Shown here in pieces: positions 56,205-64,000 of a DNA stretch of 64,000 nt; position 1 is the first letter of the stretch, and each line of letters opens with the position of its first letter. Source of the stretch: Bacteroidales bacterium (GTDB taxonomy: Bacteria; Bacteroidota; Bacteroidia; Bacteroidales; UBA1402); contig JAFUIP010000009.1 of NCBI GenBank assembly GCA_017468435.1, positions 1 to 64,000 on the forward strand. Direction: 5' to 3'. Under the pieces are notes generated by a model that saw only the letters and a program-made list of their open reading frames with translations, was not told the DNA's origin and did not search any database. A program made the translations under genes and the position numbers.

Positions 56205-59200
56205 TATCTATACAACCAAAGAACACCTTTTTTCTCGAAAGAATAAGTTTTTCCGCCCTTCATTTTGAAGGCTTCTCCTACGGGCAGGCCGTTACGAGGA
56301 TTAATCCATTTGGCATTATAAGTCCTGCCATCGCCCTCAAGGTTGAGGCTCAATTGTTCTGCGGAAGGAGCATACACCACGTAACCCAAACCAGGTTTTC
56401 CTATTTGCATGGCTTCCTTGTTTTCTACAGGACGCATCTGCGGAACCGCTTTCTTGAAATCTTGCGGCAGGGCCGAAGGCAAAGCACAAAGCGAAGCACC
56501 GCCCATCATGGCAGCCCAAACATCGCCGTTGGCAGAAACGATGAAAGCCTTTTCAGGGAAACGTTGACGATAATCCGACACCACTTCGTAGGTACGTTCG
56601 GAAGCATTGCGAGCCTTCACTTCGGCCTTTTCGGTGTAATCCCTGCGCAAACGTCCATACTGACGGGGGGCCATATGCACACCTCCGGGCGGTGCATGGA
56701 AACCATTCATGGTAGGATGCCAATACTTCATATCGATGATATCCACGGTTTTAGCGCGAGCTTCGTCGGCCAGGATGGCATCCTGCACATCTTTCGTACA
56801 GCTCAGGGCCACCTTGGCATCCTTGCCGGTTTCGGCTTCCCATTCCGCAATCACATCCAACCAGAATTGTACAAAATGAAGCGGACCGGTATATTCTTCA
56901 CTGATAAAGTGGATGACACTTCCGTTATCGGCAAATTCGTCCAAAGATTTTCTGATATAATTGCGATACATAGCGCGACGTCCTTCGTGGCTCACATCGT
57001 AGAAATGTTCCGACATATACACGCGCTTGTCCACGGCATAAGGCACCGGTTCGGGAAATCCCATATCGTTGATATTGTTGGCACTACGCCAAGGACTGTC
57101 GGCCCAATGCGCACCGGCTTCTATGATATTGTGCTGGAAGAAATGCTGATGATAAAGCATCAGACCTTTTTCATCGGCCAGGTCGGCATAGGTCTTCAGA
57201 CGATTCCAATACCAGACATTCCATTTGGTAAGGTCGTACTTGCTCAGGCCGTCGTAGGCGACGCCCTGTCCGCTGCGGGCAAATGGCTGTTCGTAGAAAG
57301 GCGCCCATACATAGCCGTCCATGCGGCGGATGCGCTCGTGGTCGTCGCGGCGACGATCGTACCAAAGTCCGTAGTGATGGTCCATGGTAAGCACGCCACG
57401 CGCCTTCATGTTGTTGGTAAGTTCTTCCAGATCGTCGGTAAATCCGGTACCGGTACGGCCGGGCACCCAACGGGTGATATGCGGAGCCTTGCTGTTGAAA
57501 AGATAACGGGCTTTGGTCGAGCCATTCCACCAGACAATGCCATTTTTGGTACCGGTAAGAATGGCATCGTCTTTGGTGATGATACCGTTTTCAATCACAG
57601 CCAAGGAAGCAGATTTCTTCGTGTTTTTCTTAGCAGCTTGCTTATACGATTTCAGCCAAAGCGTATTTTCTTTGGTTTGCGAAGCCAAGGTCAAAGGATA
57701 TTTCACTTGCAGGCTATCTATCCAATCTTTCAGTTCCAATGCCGCTTGACGCGCCTCAGCCACAAAAACTTGCGCCTTACTGATGGGCGGATTGCTGGCA
57801 GACTGCGTATCAATGGGCATCAACTTGCGCACTTCGTCTTTGGTGGCGGCATTACGAGCGGCCAATTGCGCGTAAAAAAGACTCTGCGGCTTGACAAAAG
57901 AATCGGCCGATTCGAAACGACCCTGCATCTGTCCCCAAGCGCCGTAAGCCCAGTTGTGGGCCGTGGGCGGATTAGGATTGGCCAACATGGCTGCCGAGCA
58001 ATTCCACATCATGGAGTTGGCGGCCGTCCAGCCGGCACCCATATTGTCCTGACCGCGATTTCCGTACGAAAGCAAGACGCCCACACCATTGAAATTGTCG
58101 AACAAAAGCCCCGTGGACCAAGCTGCGATAGCGCCGCTCATGTGATGCGACCAATCGGCCTGACATTGTACGAATGCGTTCGGACCCGGCGCGATATGAC
58201 CGGTAGAAAAATCGTGAAAACCTTGCTGGGCATACAGACGTTGGAAAAGGCATTGTCCACCCAAAGTATGGAAAGTATAACGACGAGAACCACCAATTTC
58301 AGACACCGGCGCATACGACTGACAATCTTCCACCGTCACGCGACGCACATTGTCGGTAACAAACACCGCAGAACCCGCAAAATGACGGAATTGCACGCGA
58401 CGCACCCAAGCATCTTCGGCATTGTCGAGCTCGATAGCGTTCCAACGGTGATTTTCGTCGTATGGATTCGATTCATCGTAAACGGAAGTAAGGCGCAGGT
58501 TTTCAACGGCCACTTGCGCAATACGACCCGGCCATGTCTGCACTTGCACCATTCCTTCTTCAAGACTGATATCGCAGGTGAGCGGCGCATCCAAAAACAG
58601 CGTATCGCCACGCAGGGCAAGCACTTGTCTTTCCCAACGCACTTCCACGTCGCCGGGACGGCCTTTGGTTTTATCGCCGGGTTTCCAACCGATATAGGAT
58701 GATTCGCCACCGAAATCGTTCATATCCATTGCATCTATCCATTCCTTGGTCACCCAACGGGAAATGAGCAAAGTCTGACCCGGACTGTAGGTTTCCACCT
58801 CGTTCACACGGATGAACATATCGCCCATGGCCACCGGCGCCGACAAAGTACGCACCTTGTCCAAACGACGGTCGGCGCGGCCTGCCAAGCGAATCATGGT
58901 GGTACGATCTTGTCCCAGTCCGAGCAATTCCGTGCCGTTTTCGTCACTGCCACTACCGCGCAACACCACGCCCGAGGCCGACAGCAGCAAGCCGCCTTCT
59001 ATTTGAAATTGTCCTTTATCCAATTGCACGGCGCCGCGGAATCCGTTTTCATCCACAGGCAAAGAAGACACATAATCGATAGCTGCCTGAATGTAGGCCG
59101 TTGCATCGCCGGAGCGATAAGGCACGAAAGCCTTCACAGCCACTTCCGGAATCAATTCATCGGAAGCCTTGTAGCCACAATACGAATAGTCCGGAATTTT

Positions 59201-59311
59201 GTTCCCTCTCTTGTCCACTTTCGGATAAGAAGCCTGCGCCATCGCCGTCAAAGGCAGGAAGATAGCCGTCAACGACAAGAGCGAAATAAATGAAACAATG
59301 CTTTTTTTCAT
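56204..59311 (-). CDS. Secreted beta-helix plus TIM-barrel-like protein (DUF4955/DUF6298 type), copy A
   Basis: The ATG at 59311 opens a signal peptide (MKKSIVSFISLLSLTAIFLP), 1035 residues. It has the same plan as copy B: N-terminal DYSYCGYKASDELIPEVAVK, beta helix with VSEIGGSRRYTFH and FSTGHIAPGPNAFVQC, barrel with YDRRRDDHERIRR, EQPFARSGQG, SKYDLTKWNVWYWNRLKTY and VIHFISEEYTGP, and a C-terminal beta domain. An insertion rich in Lys (about 575-595, KQAAKKNTKKSASLA) and one near 195-225 are specific to this copy. Conserved acids lie mainly in the barrel, so that is the likely catalytic part. It follows the DUF3826 gene by 72 nt. Confidence 0.8.
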   Translation of the reverse strand: MKKSIVSFISLLSLTAIFLPLTAMAQASYPKVDKRGNKIPDYSYCGYKASDELIPEVAVKAFVPYRSGDATAYIQAAIDYVSSLPVDENGFRGAVQLDKGQFQIEGGLLLSASGVVLRGSGSDENGTELLGLGQDRTTMIRLAGRADRRLDKVRTLSAPVAMGDMFIRVNEVETYSPGQTLLISRWVTKEWIDAMDMNDFGGESSYIGWKPGDKTKGRPGDVEVRWERQVLALRGDTLFLDAPLTCDISLEEGMVQVQTWPGRIAQVAVENLRLTSVYDESNPYDENHRWNAIELDNAEDAWVRRVQFRHFAGSAVFVTDNVRRVTVEDCQSYAPVSEIGGSRRYTFHTLGGQCLFQRLYAQQGFHDFSTGHIAPGPNAFVQCQADWSHHMSGAIAAWSTGLLFDNFNGVGVLLSYGNRGQDNMGAGWTAANSMMWNCSAAMLANPNPPTAHNWAYGAWGQMQGRFESADSFVKPQSLFYAQLAARNAATKDEVRKLMPIDTQSASNPPISKAQVFVAEARQAALELKDWIDSLQVKYPLTLASQTKENTLWLKSYKQAAKKNTKKSASLAVIENGIITKDDAILTGTKNGIVWWNGSTKARYLFNSKAPHITRWVPGRTGTGFTDDLEELTNNMKARGVLTMDHHYGLWYDRRRDDHERIRRMDGYVWAPFYEQPFARSGQGVAYDGLSKYDLTKWNVWYWNRLKTYADLADEKGLMLYHQHFFQHNIIEAGAHWADSPWRSANNINDMGFPEPVPYAVDKRVYMSEHFYDVSHEGRRAMYRNYIRKSLDEFADNGSVIHFISEEYTGPLHFVQFWLDVIAEWEAETGKDAKVALSCTKDVQDAILADEARAKTVDIIDMKYWHPTMNGFHAPPGGVHMAPRQYGRLRRDYTEKAEVKARNASERTYEVVSDYRQRFPEKAFIVSANGDVWAAMMGGASLCALPSALPQDFKKAVPQMRPVENKEAMQIGKPGLGYVVYAPSAEQLSLNLEGDGRTYNAKWINPRNGLPVGEAFKMKGGKTYSFEKKGVLWLYR

Positions 59312-59383
59312 CGTCATAGGAGAAAAAACCGCCCGTCTCTCCAAACAGAAAGACTAAGGCGGTTGATAATACTTTGGTGTAAA

Positions 59384-60034
59384 TTAGTGCTTGTTCTGCG
59401 CTTGCTTGATACGCTCGTTCCAAGCTTCGCGTTCTTTCTTCAAGTCGTAACCTCTCTTAGAAAGATAATTGTTGATACGGCCTTTGTACTTGCCGAACCA
59501 AGCGTGCTTCACTTTAGAATCCGAACAATCCATCGCATATTCGCGGGCTTCCATCAAGGCAGCTTTGATATAAGCGATTTCTTCGGGCTTCAAGGTGGGA
59601 ATCATTTCCAGATGAGCTTGGAAAGTCTTAGGAAAAACGCCCATGGTCATGCCGTCCTTTACCTTTTCAACTTGTTCGGGCGTAAGGTTGGCATTCAGTT
59701 GAGAAACAAAATAATAATGCTTGGCCTGCAATTGGTAACGCTGATTGTGGAAAGCCTTTTCGAGCAAAGCAGACTGTTCTTCCTTAGAAATTTCCATCGC
59801 CTTGATTTCCTTTTCCTTGGCAGCATACTCATCGTTGATTTTACCCAATTCGATATATTGGGTAGCAATCAATTCTTTCATAAACTCTTGCATTTCGGCC
59901 TGGTCAAGTTCAAGAGTCTTGACAATTTTGTCGGCTCTACCATACATTACCTGACGGTACTCGTCTTGTGATTGTTCTGCTCTCATACCCAACACAACAG
60001 CAGCCATCATCAACATCATCATTAATTTTTTCAT
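59384..60034 (-). CDS. Secreted stand-alone DUF3826 protein
   Basis: The 216-residue protein has a signal peptide (MKKLMMMLMMAAVVLGMRAE) and is otherwise helical: KTLELDQAEMQEFMKELIAT, LNANLTPEQVEKVKDGMTMG, LKPEEIAYIKAALMEAREYA and SKRGYDLKKEREAWNERIKQ. It matches the C-terminal domain of the GH140 protein (both with LTPEQVE, LKEAR/LMEAREYAM, and a final Trp-rich helix). It is probably periplasmic. Possible roles are scaffold, chaperone or binding partner for neighbouring enzymes; none is shown. It lies between the symporter (20 nt) and copy A. Confidence 0.82.
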   Translation of the reverse strand: MKKLMMMLMMAAVVLGMRAEQSQDEYRQVMYGRADKIVKTLELDQAEMQEFMKELIATQYIELGKINDEYAAKEKEIKAMEISKEEQSALLEKAFHNQRYQLQAKHYYFVSQLNANLTPEQVEKVKDGMTMGVFPKTFQAHLEMIPTLKPEEIAYIKAALMEAREYAMDCSDSKVKHAWFGKYKGRINNYLSKRGYDLKKEREAWNERIKQAQNKH

Positions 60035-60054
60035 ATCGATTCTCTTTAAAATGG

Positions 60055-61548
60055 TTAGTTATTTTTCGAAGATTTTTTCAGTAAAGCGGTAAACAGGAAT
60101 CCCACAATGAAAATCACCATCGTACCAATGACAATGGTCAGGTTTCCATTCAGCTTGCACTGATAAGGTTCCCAAGCACCGGTGAAGAGATATTGGCTCA
60201 AGCTCATCCAGAAGATGACAAGCAAACCGGCCACTACGCCAAGAATGGCTGCCACTTTGTTGATACGCTTGCACAGGAAGCCCAAAAGGAACAATCCGAG
60301 CATACCGCCGCTGAAGATGGAAGCCAGTTTCCACCATGTGTCGAGTACGCCGTCAACACCCATCATGAGCAGAGCTACCACCACGCCGAGCACGCCCAGA
60401 ATAATCGTGGTCGAATACAGCACCACCATGCTTTCCTTTTCACTCACGTCCTTCTTGAAATGCTTGTAGAAGTCGGTCAGGATAATGGTAGAAGAACTGT
60501 TCAGACTGGTTGAAACGGTACTCATGCCGGCGGCCATGATAGAGGCAATCATCAAACCGGTGATACCTGTGGGAAGTCCGTTCACGATAAAGTAGGGGAA
60601 AACGCTGTCGCCGGTAACATCGGCAGGAAGCGTACCGGAAGTTTTATAATACACGAACAAAGCCGTTCCGATATATACAAAAACCAATGACACAGGCACA
60701 TAGAGCAAACCGCCCAACAAGGTAGAGTTCTTGGCGCTCTTGTCGTCCTTGGCCGTCATGTAACGCTGAATGTAGTTCTGGTCGATACCGTAGTTTTGCA
60801 AGTTGGTGAACAAGCCGTAGATAAGCAACACCCAGAAAGTTTTCTCTGTCAAGCTGCTGCTCAAGCTTCCCATGCTGAATTTGTTGTATTCGTTACCTAC
60901 TTCTATTAATTGTCCGAGGCCTCCGGGAATCTTCACCGTCAGAACGATGGCGCAGGCCACGGCTCCCACAATCAGAATAATACCTTGAATGGCATCCGTC
61001 CAGATAACGGCCTTGATACCACCCATGGCAGAGAAAAGCAACACGGCCACGCCCGTAACAATGATGATGGTAGGAATGCTCCAACCCAACATGTAATTGA
61101 GAGGCAAAGCCAAGAGGAAAAGAATGGATCCCATGCGCGCCAACTGGGTAAGCAAGTAGCAGACAGCCACATACACACGTGCCCAATAACCGAACTTCAC
61201 TTCCAGGTAGTGGTATGCCGACACGCTGTTCATACTGCGATAGAGCGGCACGAACAATTTAGCAGCCAGCCATGCGGCCACAGGAATGGAAATACTGAAC
61301 ACAAAAGGATTCCAGTTGTTGGAGTAAGCCTCGCCCGGATAGCCCAAGAAACTGATACTGCTCACGAAAGTGGCGAAAATGGACATTCCCACTACCCAAG
61401 AAGGCAAACTACCATTGGCCTTGGTAAACTGATCGGTAGCATCTTTGTTTTTTCTGCCTCTGAAATAGAAAGAGCAACCGAACAAGACGATGCCTACGAT
61501 AAAACCAATAAAAACAATATAGTCTATAACCGTAATATTCGTTACCAT
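60055..61548 (-). CDS. Sodium/solute symporter (SSS family), second copy
   Basis: The 497-residue protein has about 13 hydrophobic helices and clear SSS motifs (VGMSIFATFVSSISFLGYPGE, GGIKAVIWTDAIQGIILIVG, NYGIDQNYIQRYMTAKDDKSA). It should import an acidic sugar with sodium. It starts 4 nt after the aldolase stop. The pairing with a DapA/NanA-type aldolase repeats the pattern of 47171-49614, with a different alignment of downstream genes. Confidence 0.93.
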   Translation of the reverse strand: MVTNITVIDYIVFIGFIVGIVLFGCSFYFRGRKNKDATDQFTKANGSLPSWVVGMSIFATFVSSISFLGYPGEAYSNNWNPFVFSISIPVAAWLAAKLFVPLYRSMNSVSAYHYLEVKFGYWARVYVAVCYLLTQLARMGSILFLLALPLNYMLGWSIPTIIIVTGVAVLLFSAMGGIKAVIWTDAIQGIILIVGAVACAIVLTVKIPGGLGQLIEVGNEYNKFSMGSLSSSLTEKTFWVLLIYGLFTNLQNYGIDQNYIQRYMTAKDDKSAKNSTLLGGLLYVPVSLVFVYIGTALFVYYKTSGTLPADVTGDSVFPYFIVNGLPTGITGLMIASIMAAGMSTVSTSLNSSSTIILTDFYKHFKKDVSEKESMVVLYSTTIILGVLGVVVALLMMGVDGVLDTWWKLASIFSGGMLGLFLLGFLCKRINKVAAILGVVAGLLVIFWMSLSQYLFTGAWEPYQCKLNGNLTIVIGTMVIFIVGFLFTALLKKSSKNN

Positions 61549-61552
61549 GACA

Positions 61553-62473
61553 TTACGGATTTACAACTTCAACATTCAATTGTTCAAGAATCTGACGCAC
61601 CTTGGCACGTTCCGGCTCGTTGAATTTCTGGAAGGGCAAAGCCATGTAATCGCTACAGATGCCCATCAGAGAACAAGCACATTTAACACCCTTCAGATAG
61701 CTCGATCCATAACGGCCTACTTTGTAGATGCTGTTGCTGATGAACATAATCTTTTCCTGGATTTCGTTCAACTTGGCAATATTCTTGCTTGCAGCCGCAT
61801 TGTACATATCCACATAGAGTTGGGGAAACATATTGGCACCACCGTTCACACCGCCATCGCCTCCGAACAAGACAGATTCACCGGTCAATTCTTCAGGACC
61901 CATCAACAAAGAAAAATCAGGACGATCCTTCATGATTTGGATAAGAGAATGGAAGTACACCAAGTTGGCTGAGCTATCTTTCAAACCAATCACATTGGGA
62001 TGTTCGGCAATGGCTCTGGCCGTGGCGGGTTCAATCATTACCTTAACGTGAGAAGGCATATTGTAGAGAAACATGGGAAGGGGCAAAACTTCTGCCAATC
62101 CATGATAGAAATCGATCAATTCCTGCTGGGCGGGAGCATAGTAATATGGCGGAGCAGAAACCACGGCAGAAGCGCCGCAATGGAAAGCCTTTTCGGCCAG
62201 ATTGACGCTTTCGGTGAGCGAAGTATCGGTGATACCCACCAGCACGGGCACGCGACCGGCCACTTGGCTACAAGTTCTCTCAATCAATTCCTTACGCAAA
62301 TCGTAGCTGATGCTTTGAGCTTCACCGGTCGTACCCAGAATAAACAGACCATGTACGCCACCGGCCAAAATATGTTCAATCAAGCGTTCCAAACCGGCAA
62401 CGTCCAATGTATTCATATCGGACAGCGGAGTAATCATAGGGGGAACGATGCCCTGAATCTTTGTTTGGTTCAT
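61553..62473 (-). CDS. DapA/NanA-family pyruvate aldolase, second copy
   Basis: The 306-residue barrel has GTTGEA (47-52), Tyr137 (MFLYNMP) and Schiff-base Lys165 (IGLKDSS). Tyr-Asn-Met-Pro and the YYYAPAQQELIDFYHGLAE segment are closer to classical DapA/KdgA-type enzymes than the first copy. Likely substrate is an imported 2-keto-3-deoxy acid; Kdo of RG-II (giving pyruvate and D-arabinose) or a keto-deoxy uronate are candidates. Lysine-biosynthetic DapA is less likely next to a symporter and glycan enzymes. It is the first gene of the operon ending at 51336. Confidence 0.88.
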   Translation of the reverse strand: MNQTKIQGIVPPMITPLSDMNTLDVAGLERLIEHILAGGVHGLFILGTTGEAQSISYDLRKELIERTCSQVAGRVPVLVGITDTSLTESVNLAEKAFHCGASAVVSAPPYYYAPAQQELIDFYHGLAEVLPLPMFLYNMPSHVKVMIEPATARAIAEHPNVIGLKDSSANLVYFHSLIQIMKDRPDFSLLMGPEELTGESVLFGGDGGVNGGANMFPQLYVDMYNAAASKNIAKLNEIQEKIMFISNSIYKVGRYGSSYLKGVKCACSLMGICSDYMALPFQKFNEPERAKVRQILEQLNVEVVNP

Positions 62474-62510
62474 ATCTCTACCTATTTTGTGTGATTATTT
62501 TCTTTTGATT

Positions 62511-62527
62511 TTAATGTTTTACATTAA
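62511..62527 (-). promoter_or_regulatory. Inverted repeat overlapping the predicted transcript start
   Basis: TTAATGT-TTT-ACATTAA, 7-bp perfect arms, begins about 6 nt after the -7 box. A repressor bound there would block initiation. No cognate regulator is in the window. Confidence 0.45.
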
Positions 62528-62532
62528 TCGAG

Positions 62533-62562
62533 CAAAAATAAAACAAAAAGCCGTATAACAAA
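62533..62562 (-). promoter_or_regulatory. Promoter of the first pectin operon
   Basis: TTTG (62559-62562), 18-nt spacer, TATTTTTG (62533-62540), about 60 nt before the aldolase ATG. Confidence 0.8.
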
Positions 62563-62617
62563 AAAATGATTCTATAATAAAACCTAAAAAATCATCCACC
62601 CGAAAGACATAAAACAA

Positions 62618-62653
62618 GAAGCCCGGAAACTCCCAATGGAATTTCCGGACTTC
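62618..62653 (-). terminator. Terminator of the decarboxylase operon
   Basis: GAAGTCCGGAAA pairs with TTTCCGGGCTTC (one mismatch), followed on the minus strand by TTGTTTTATG. It lies 42 nt after the stop at 62696. Confidence 0.75.
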
Positions 62654-62695
62654 GTCTTATGATAAGTACAGCAAAAACGCTGTCTATCTAAACAA

Positions 62696-63874
62696 TTAAC
62701 CCAACATGGTAAGCAGAATACCAGCAGCCACAGCCGAACCGATCACACCGGCTACGTTGGGACCCATGGCGTGCATCAACAAGAAGTTGCTGGGGTTTTC
62801 TTCCTGACCCACGGTCTGAGAAACACGGGCAGCCATAGGCACGGCAGAAACACCGGCAGAACCGATAAGCGGATTGATTTTTTCCTTGCTGAACACGTTC
62901 ATCAACTTAGCCAAGAGAACACCACCTGCAGAACCGCAAGAGAAGGCGATGATACCCATGGCGAGAATCATCAAAGTTCTGATATTCAAGAACGAAGCAG
63001 CAGTAGCGGTAGCACCTACCGACAAACCGAGGAAAATCACCACGATGTTCATCAATTCGTTCTGGGCGGTCTTGCTCAAACGATCTACCACACCACATTC
63101 TTTCATCAAGTTACCCAACATCAAGCAGCCGATCAGGGGAGCCGCATCGGGCAAAATCAAAGCCACAACAGCCGTGATAACGATGGGGAAAACAATCTTT
63201 TCGGTCTTGCTCACCGTACGCAACTGACGCATCTTGATGGCACGTTCTTTCTTGGTTGTAAGAGCGCGCATGATAGGCGGTTGGATAACGGGAACCAAAG
63301 CCATGTAACTATAAGCCGCGATAGCAATAGGGCCGAGCAAATGGGGAGCCAACTTAGAAGTCAAGAAGATAGAGGTAGGACCGTCAGCACCACCGATGAT
63401 ACCGATAGAACCTGCTTCAGCTTCGTTAAAACCAAGGGCATTGGCGGCCAAGAAGGTCAAGAAAATACCCAACTGAGCGGCGGCACCCAACAGAAGGCTC
63501 TTAGGATTGGCAATGAGCGGACCGAAGTCGGTCATAGCACCCACACCGATAAAGATCAAACAAGGATAAACACCGGCTTTCACACCGATATAGAGAATGT
63601 CGAGCAAACCACCTTCGCGCATGATGGCGCCATAGCTGTGATAGTCGGGATGGGTTGCATCGAGGAAGTTTGTCCACAATTCACTATGATACATGCCGGC
63701 ATTAGGCAAGTTGGTGAGCAGCATACCGAAAGCGATGGGGAGCAGCAAGAGTGGCTCGTATTGCTTCTTGATAGCCAAGTACAACAGGAAGAATGAAATA
63801 ATCAGCATCACACCCTGTTGCCACGACATATTCATGAAGCCCATCGTCTGGAAAAATTCTAAAATTTCAGCCAT
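62696..63874 (-). CDS. Sodium-translocating decarboxylase beta subunit
   Basis: The 392-residue membrane protein matches OadB/MmdB/Gcd[21 protein letters not shown], the [19 protein letters not shown] motif with the functional Asp, and [20 protein letters not shown] with [19 protein letters not shown]. About nine to eleven membrane segments. It pumps sodium while a biotin-bound carboxyl group is released; methylmalonyl-CoA decarboxylase is the usual complex in Bacteroidales, oxaloacetate decarboxylase an alternative. The sodium gradient could power the SSS transporters nearby. It starts 18 nt after the biotin carrier gene. Confidence 0.94.
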   Translation of the reverse strand: MAEILEFFQTMGFMNMSWQQGVMLIISFFLLYLAIKKQYEPLLLLPIAFGMLLTNLPNAGMYHSELWTNFLDATHPDYHSYGAIMREGGLLDILYIGVKAGVYPCLIFIGVGAMTDFGPLIANPKSLLLGAAAQLGIFLTFLAANALGFNEAEAGSIGIIGGADGPTSIFLTSKLAPHLLGPIAIAAYSYMALVPVIQPPIMRALTTKKERAIKMRQLRTVSKTEKIVFPIVITAVVALILPDAAPLIGCLMLGNLMKECGVVDRLSKTAQNELMNIVVIFLGLSVGATATAASFLNIRTLMILAMGIIAFSCGSAGGVLLAKLMNVFSKEKINPLIGSAGVSAVPMAARVSQTVGQEENPSNFLLMHAMGPNVAGVIGSAVAAGILLTMLG

Positions 63875-63892
63875 AATACTTCTTTTTCAGGA

Positions 63893-64000
63893 TTATCCAA
63901 GAATGAGCAACAAATCTTCCTGCATCACGGTCTGACCGGCGCTGACAACGATTTTACTTACCGTACCGTCGCATTCAGCCATGATGGCATTTTCCATTTT
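63893..64000 (-). CDS. Biotin carboxyl carrier subunit, 3' end (cut by window)
   Basis: The last 35 residues are visible: KMENAIMAECDGTVSKIVVS then AGQTVMQEDLLLILG and a TAA at 63893. The biotin-lysine lies in the first visible codon (AMKMEN motif). It would be the carrier subunit of the same decarboxylase. The 5' part lies beyond 64000. Confidence 0.9.
   Translation of the reverse strand, partial: KMENAIMAECDGTVSKIVVSAGQTVMQEDLLLILG

Noticed and set aside
56354-58702. 782-codon plus-strand open frame
   Set aside because: Antisense shadow of copy A of the tandem beta-helix proteins; no domain pattern, no promoter.
1-64000. CRISPR arrays, rRNA genes, insertion sequences, prophage
   Set aside because: Regular spaced repeats, transposase or integrase genes other than the housekeeping xerC, and rRNA segments were looked for and not seen.

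Overview
The window comes from a Bacteroidota chromosome, most likely order Bacteroidales and close to Prevotella or its relatives. Four things point there. Promoters have the Bacteroidota form TTTG or TTG, 18-20 nt, TAnnTTTG (for example upstream of rpsU, the Xaa-Pro aminopeptidase, topA and the tRNA-tuf operon). Shine-Dalgarno sites are nearly absent. The order tRNA-Tyr/Gly/Thr, tuf, tRNA-Trp, secE, nusG, rplKAJL, rpoBC is typical. One pectate lyase ends in a type IX secretion sorting domain.

Layout: (1) 1-3630 is accessory: a 40-residue acidic peptide gene, a large secreted repeat protein broken by a one-base excess in a run of nine G, and a GC-rich noncoding repeat. (2) 3631-18198 is core information processing on the minus strand: rpoC, rpoB, four ribosomal proteins, nusG, secE, tuf, four tRNAs, hpf, xerC and rpsU. 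(3) 18341-23292 on the plus strand holds an M24 aminopeptidase, a gamma-carbonic-anhydrase-like protein and topA. (4) 23407-27742 is a small arabinose/rhamnose unit: GH51 arabinofuranosidase, rhaB, rhaA. (5) 27858-31903 holds an FtsX/LolC-E permease, a class I aminotransferase and an MTA/SAH-type deaminase, the last preceded by a structured leader RNA with its own promoter and terminator. (6) 31934-62562 is a 30 kb pectin locus in two convergently oriented, same-strand operons. (7) 62618-64000 is a sodium-pumping decarboxylase beta subunit and the 3' end of a biotin carrier protein.

The pectin locus is the main interest. Its enzyme set (GH140 apiosidase-like, GH28, CE19-like esterase, GH141-like, PL9, plus sialidase-type propellers) resembles the rhamnogalacturonan-II (RG-II) toolkit known from Bacteroides thetaiotaomicron, but no SusC/SusD pair or sensor-regulator is present. 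Instead there are two sodium/solute symporters, each beside a pyruvate-type (DapA/NanA) aldolase. In the second operon the aldolase and symporter are followed by an iron alcohol dehydrogenase, a PdxA2-type dehydrogenase and a DUF1537 acid-sugar kinase. I infer a complete route for DHA (3-deoxy-D-lyxo-heptulosaric acid), a sugar of RG-II: aldol cleavage to pyruvate plus a four-carbon aldehyde acid, reduction to a tetronate whose configuration works out as D-threonate, 4-phosphorylation, and oxidative decarboxylation to dihydroxyacetone phosphate. Each family is recognisable from sequence; the linked pathway is inference.

Limits: all assignments were made by reading, without database searches. 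CAZy family labels such as GH141, GH142/143 and CE19 are from memory of family features and need profile searches.
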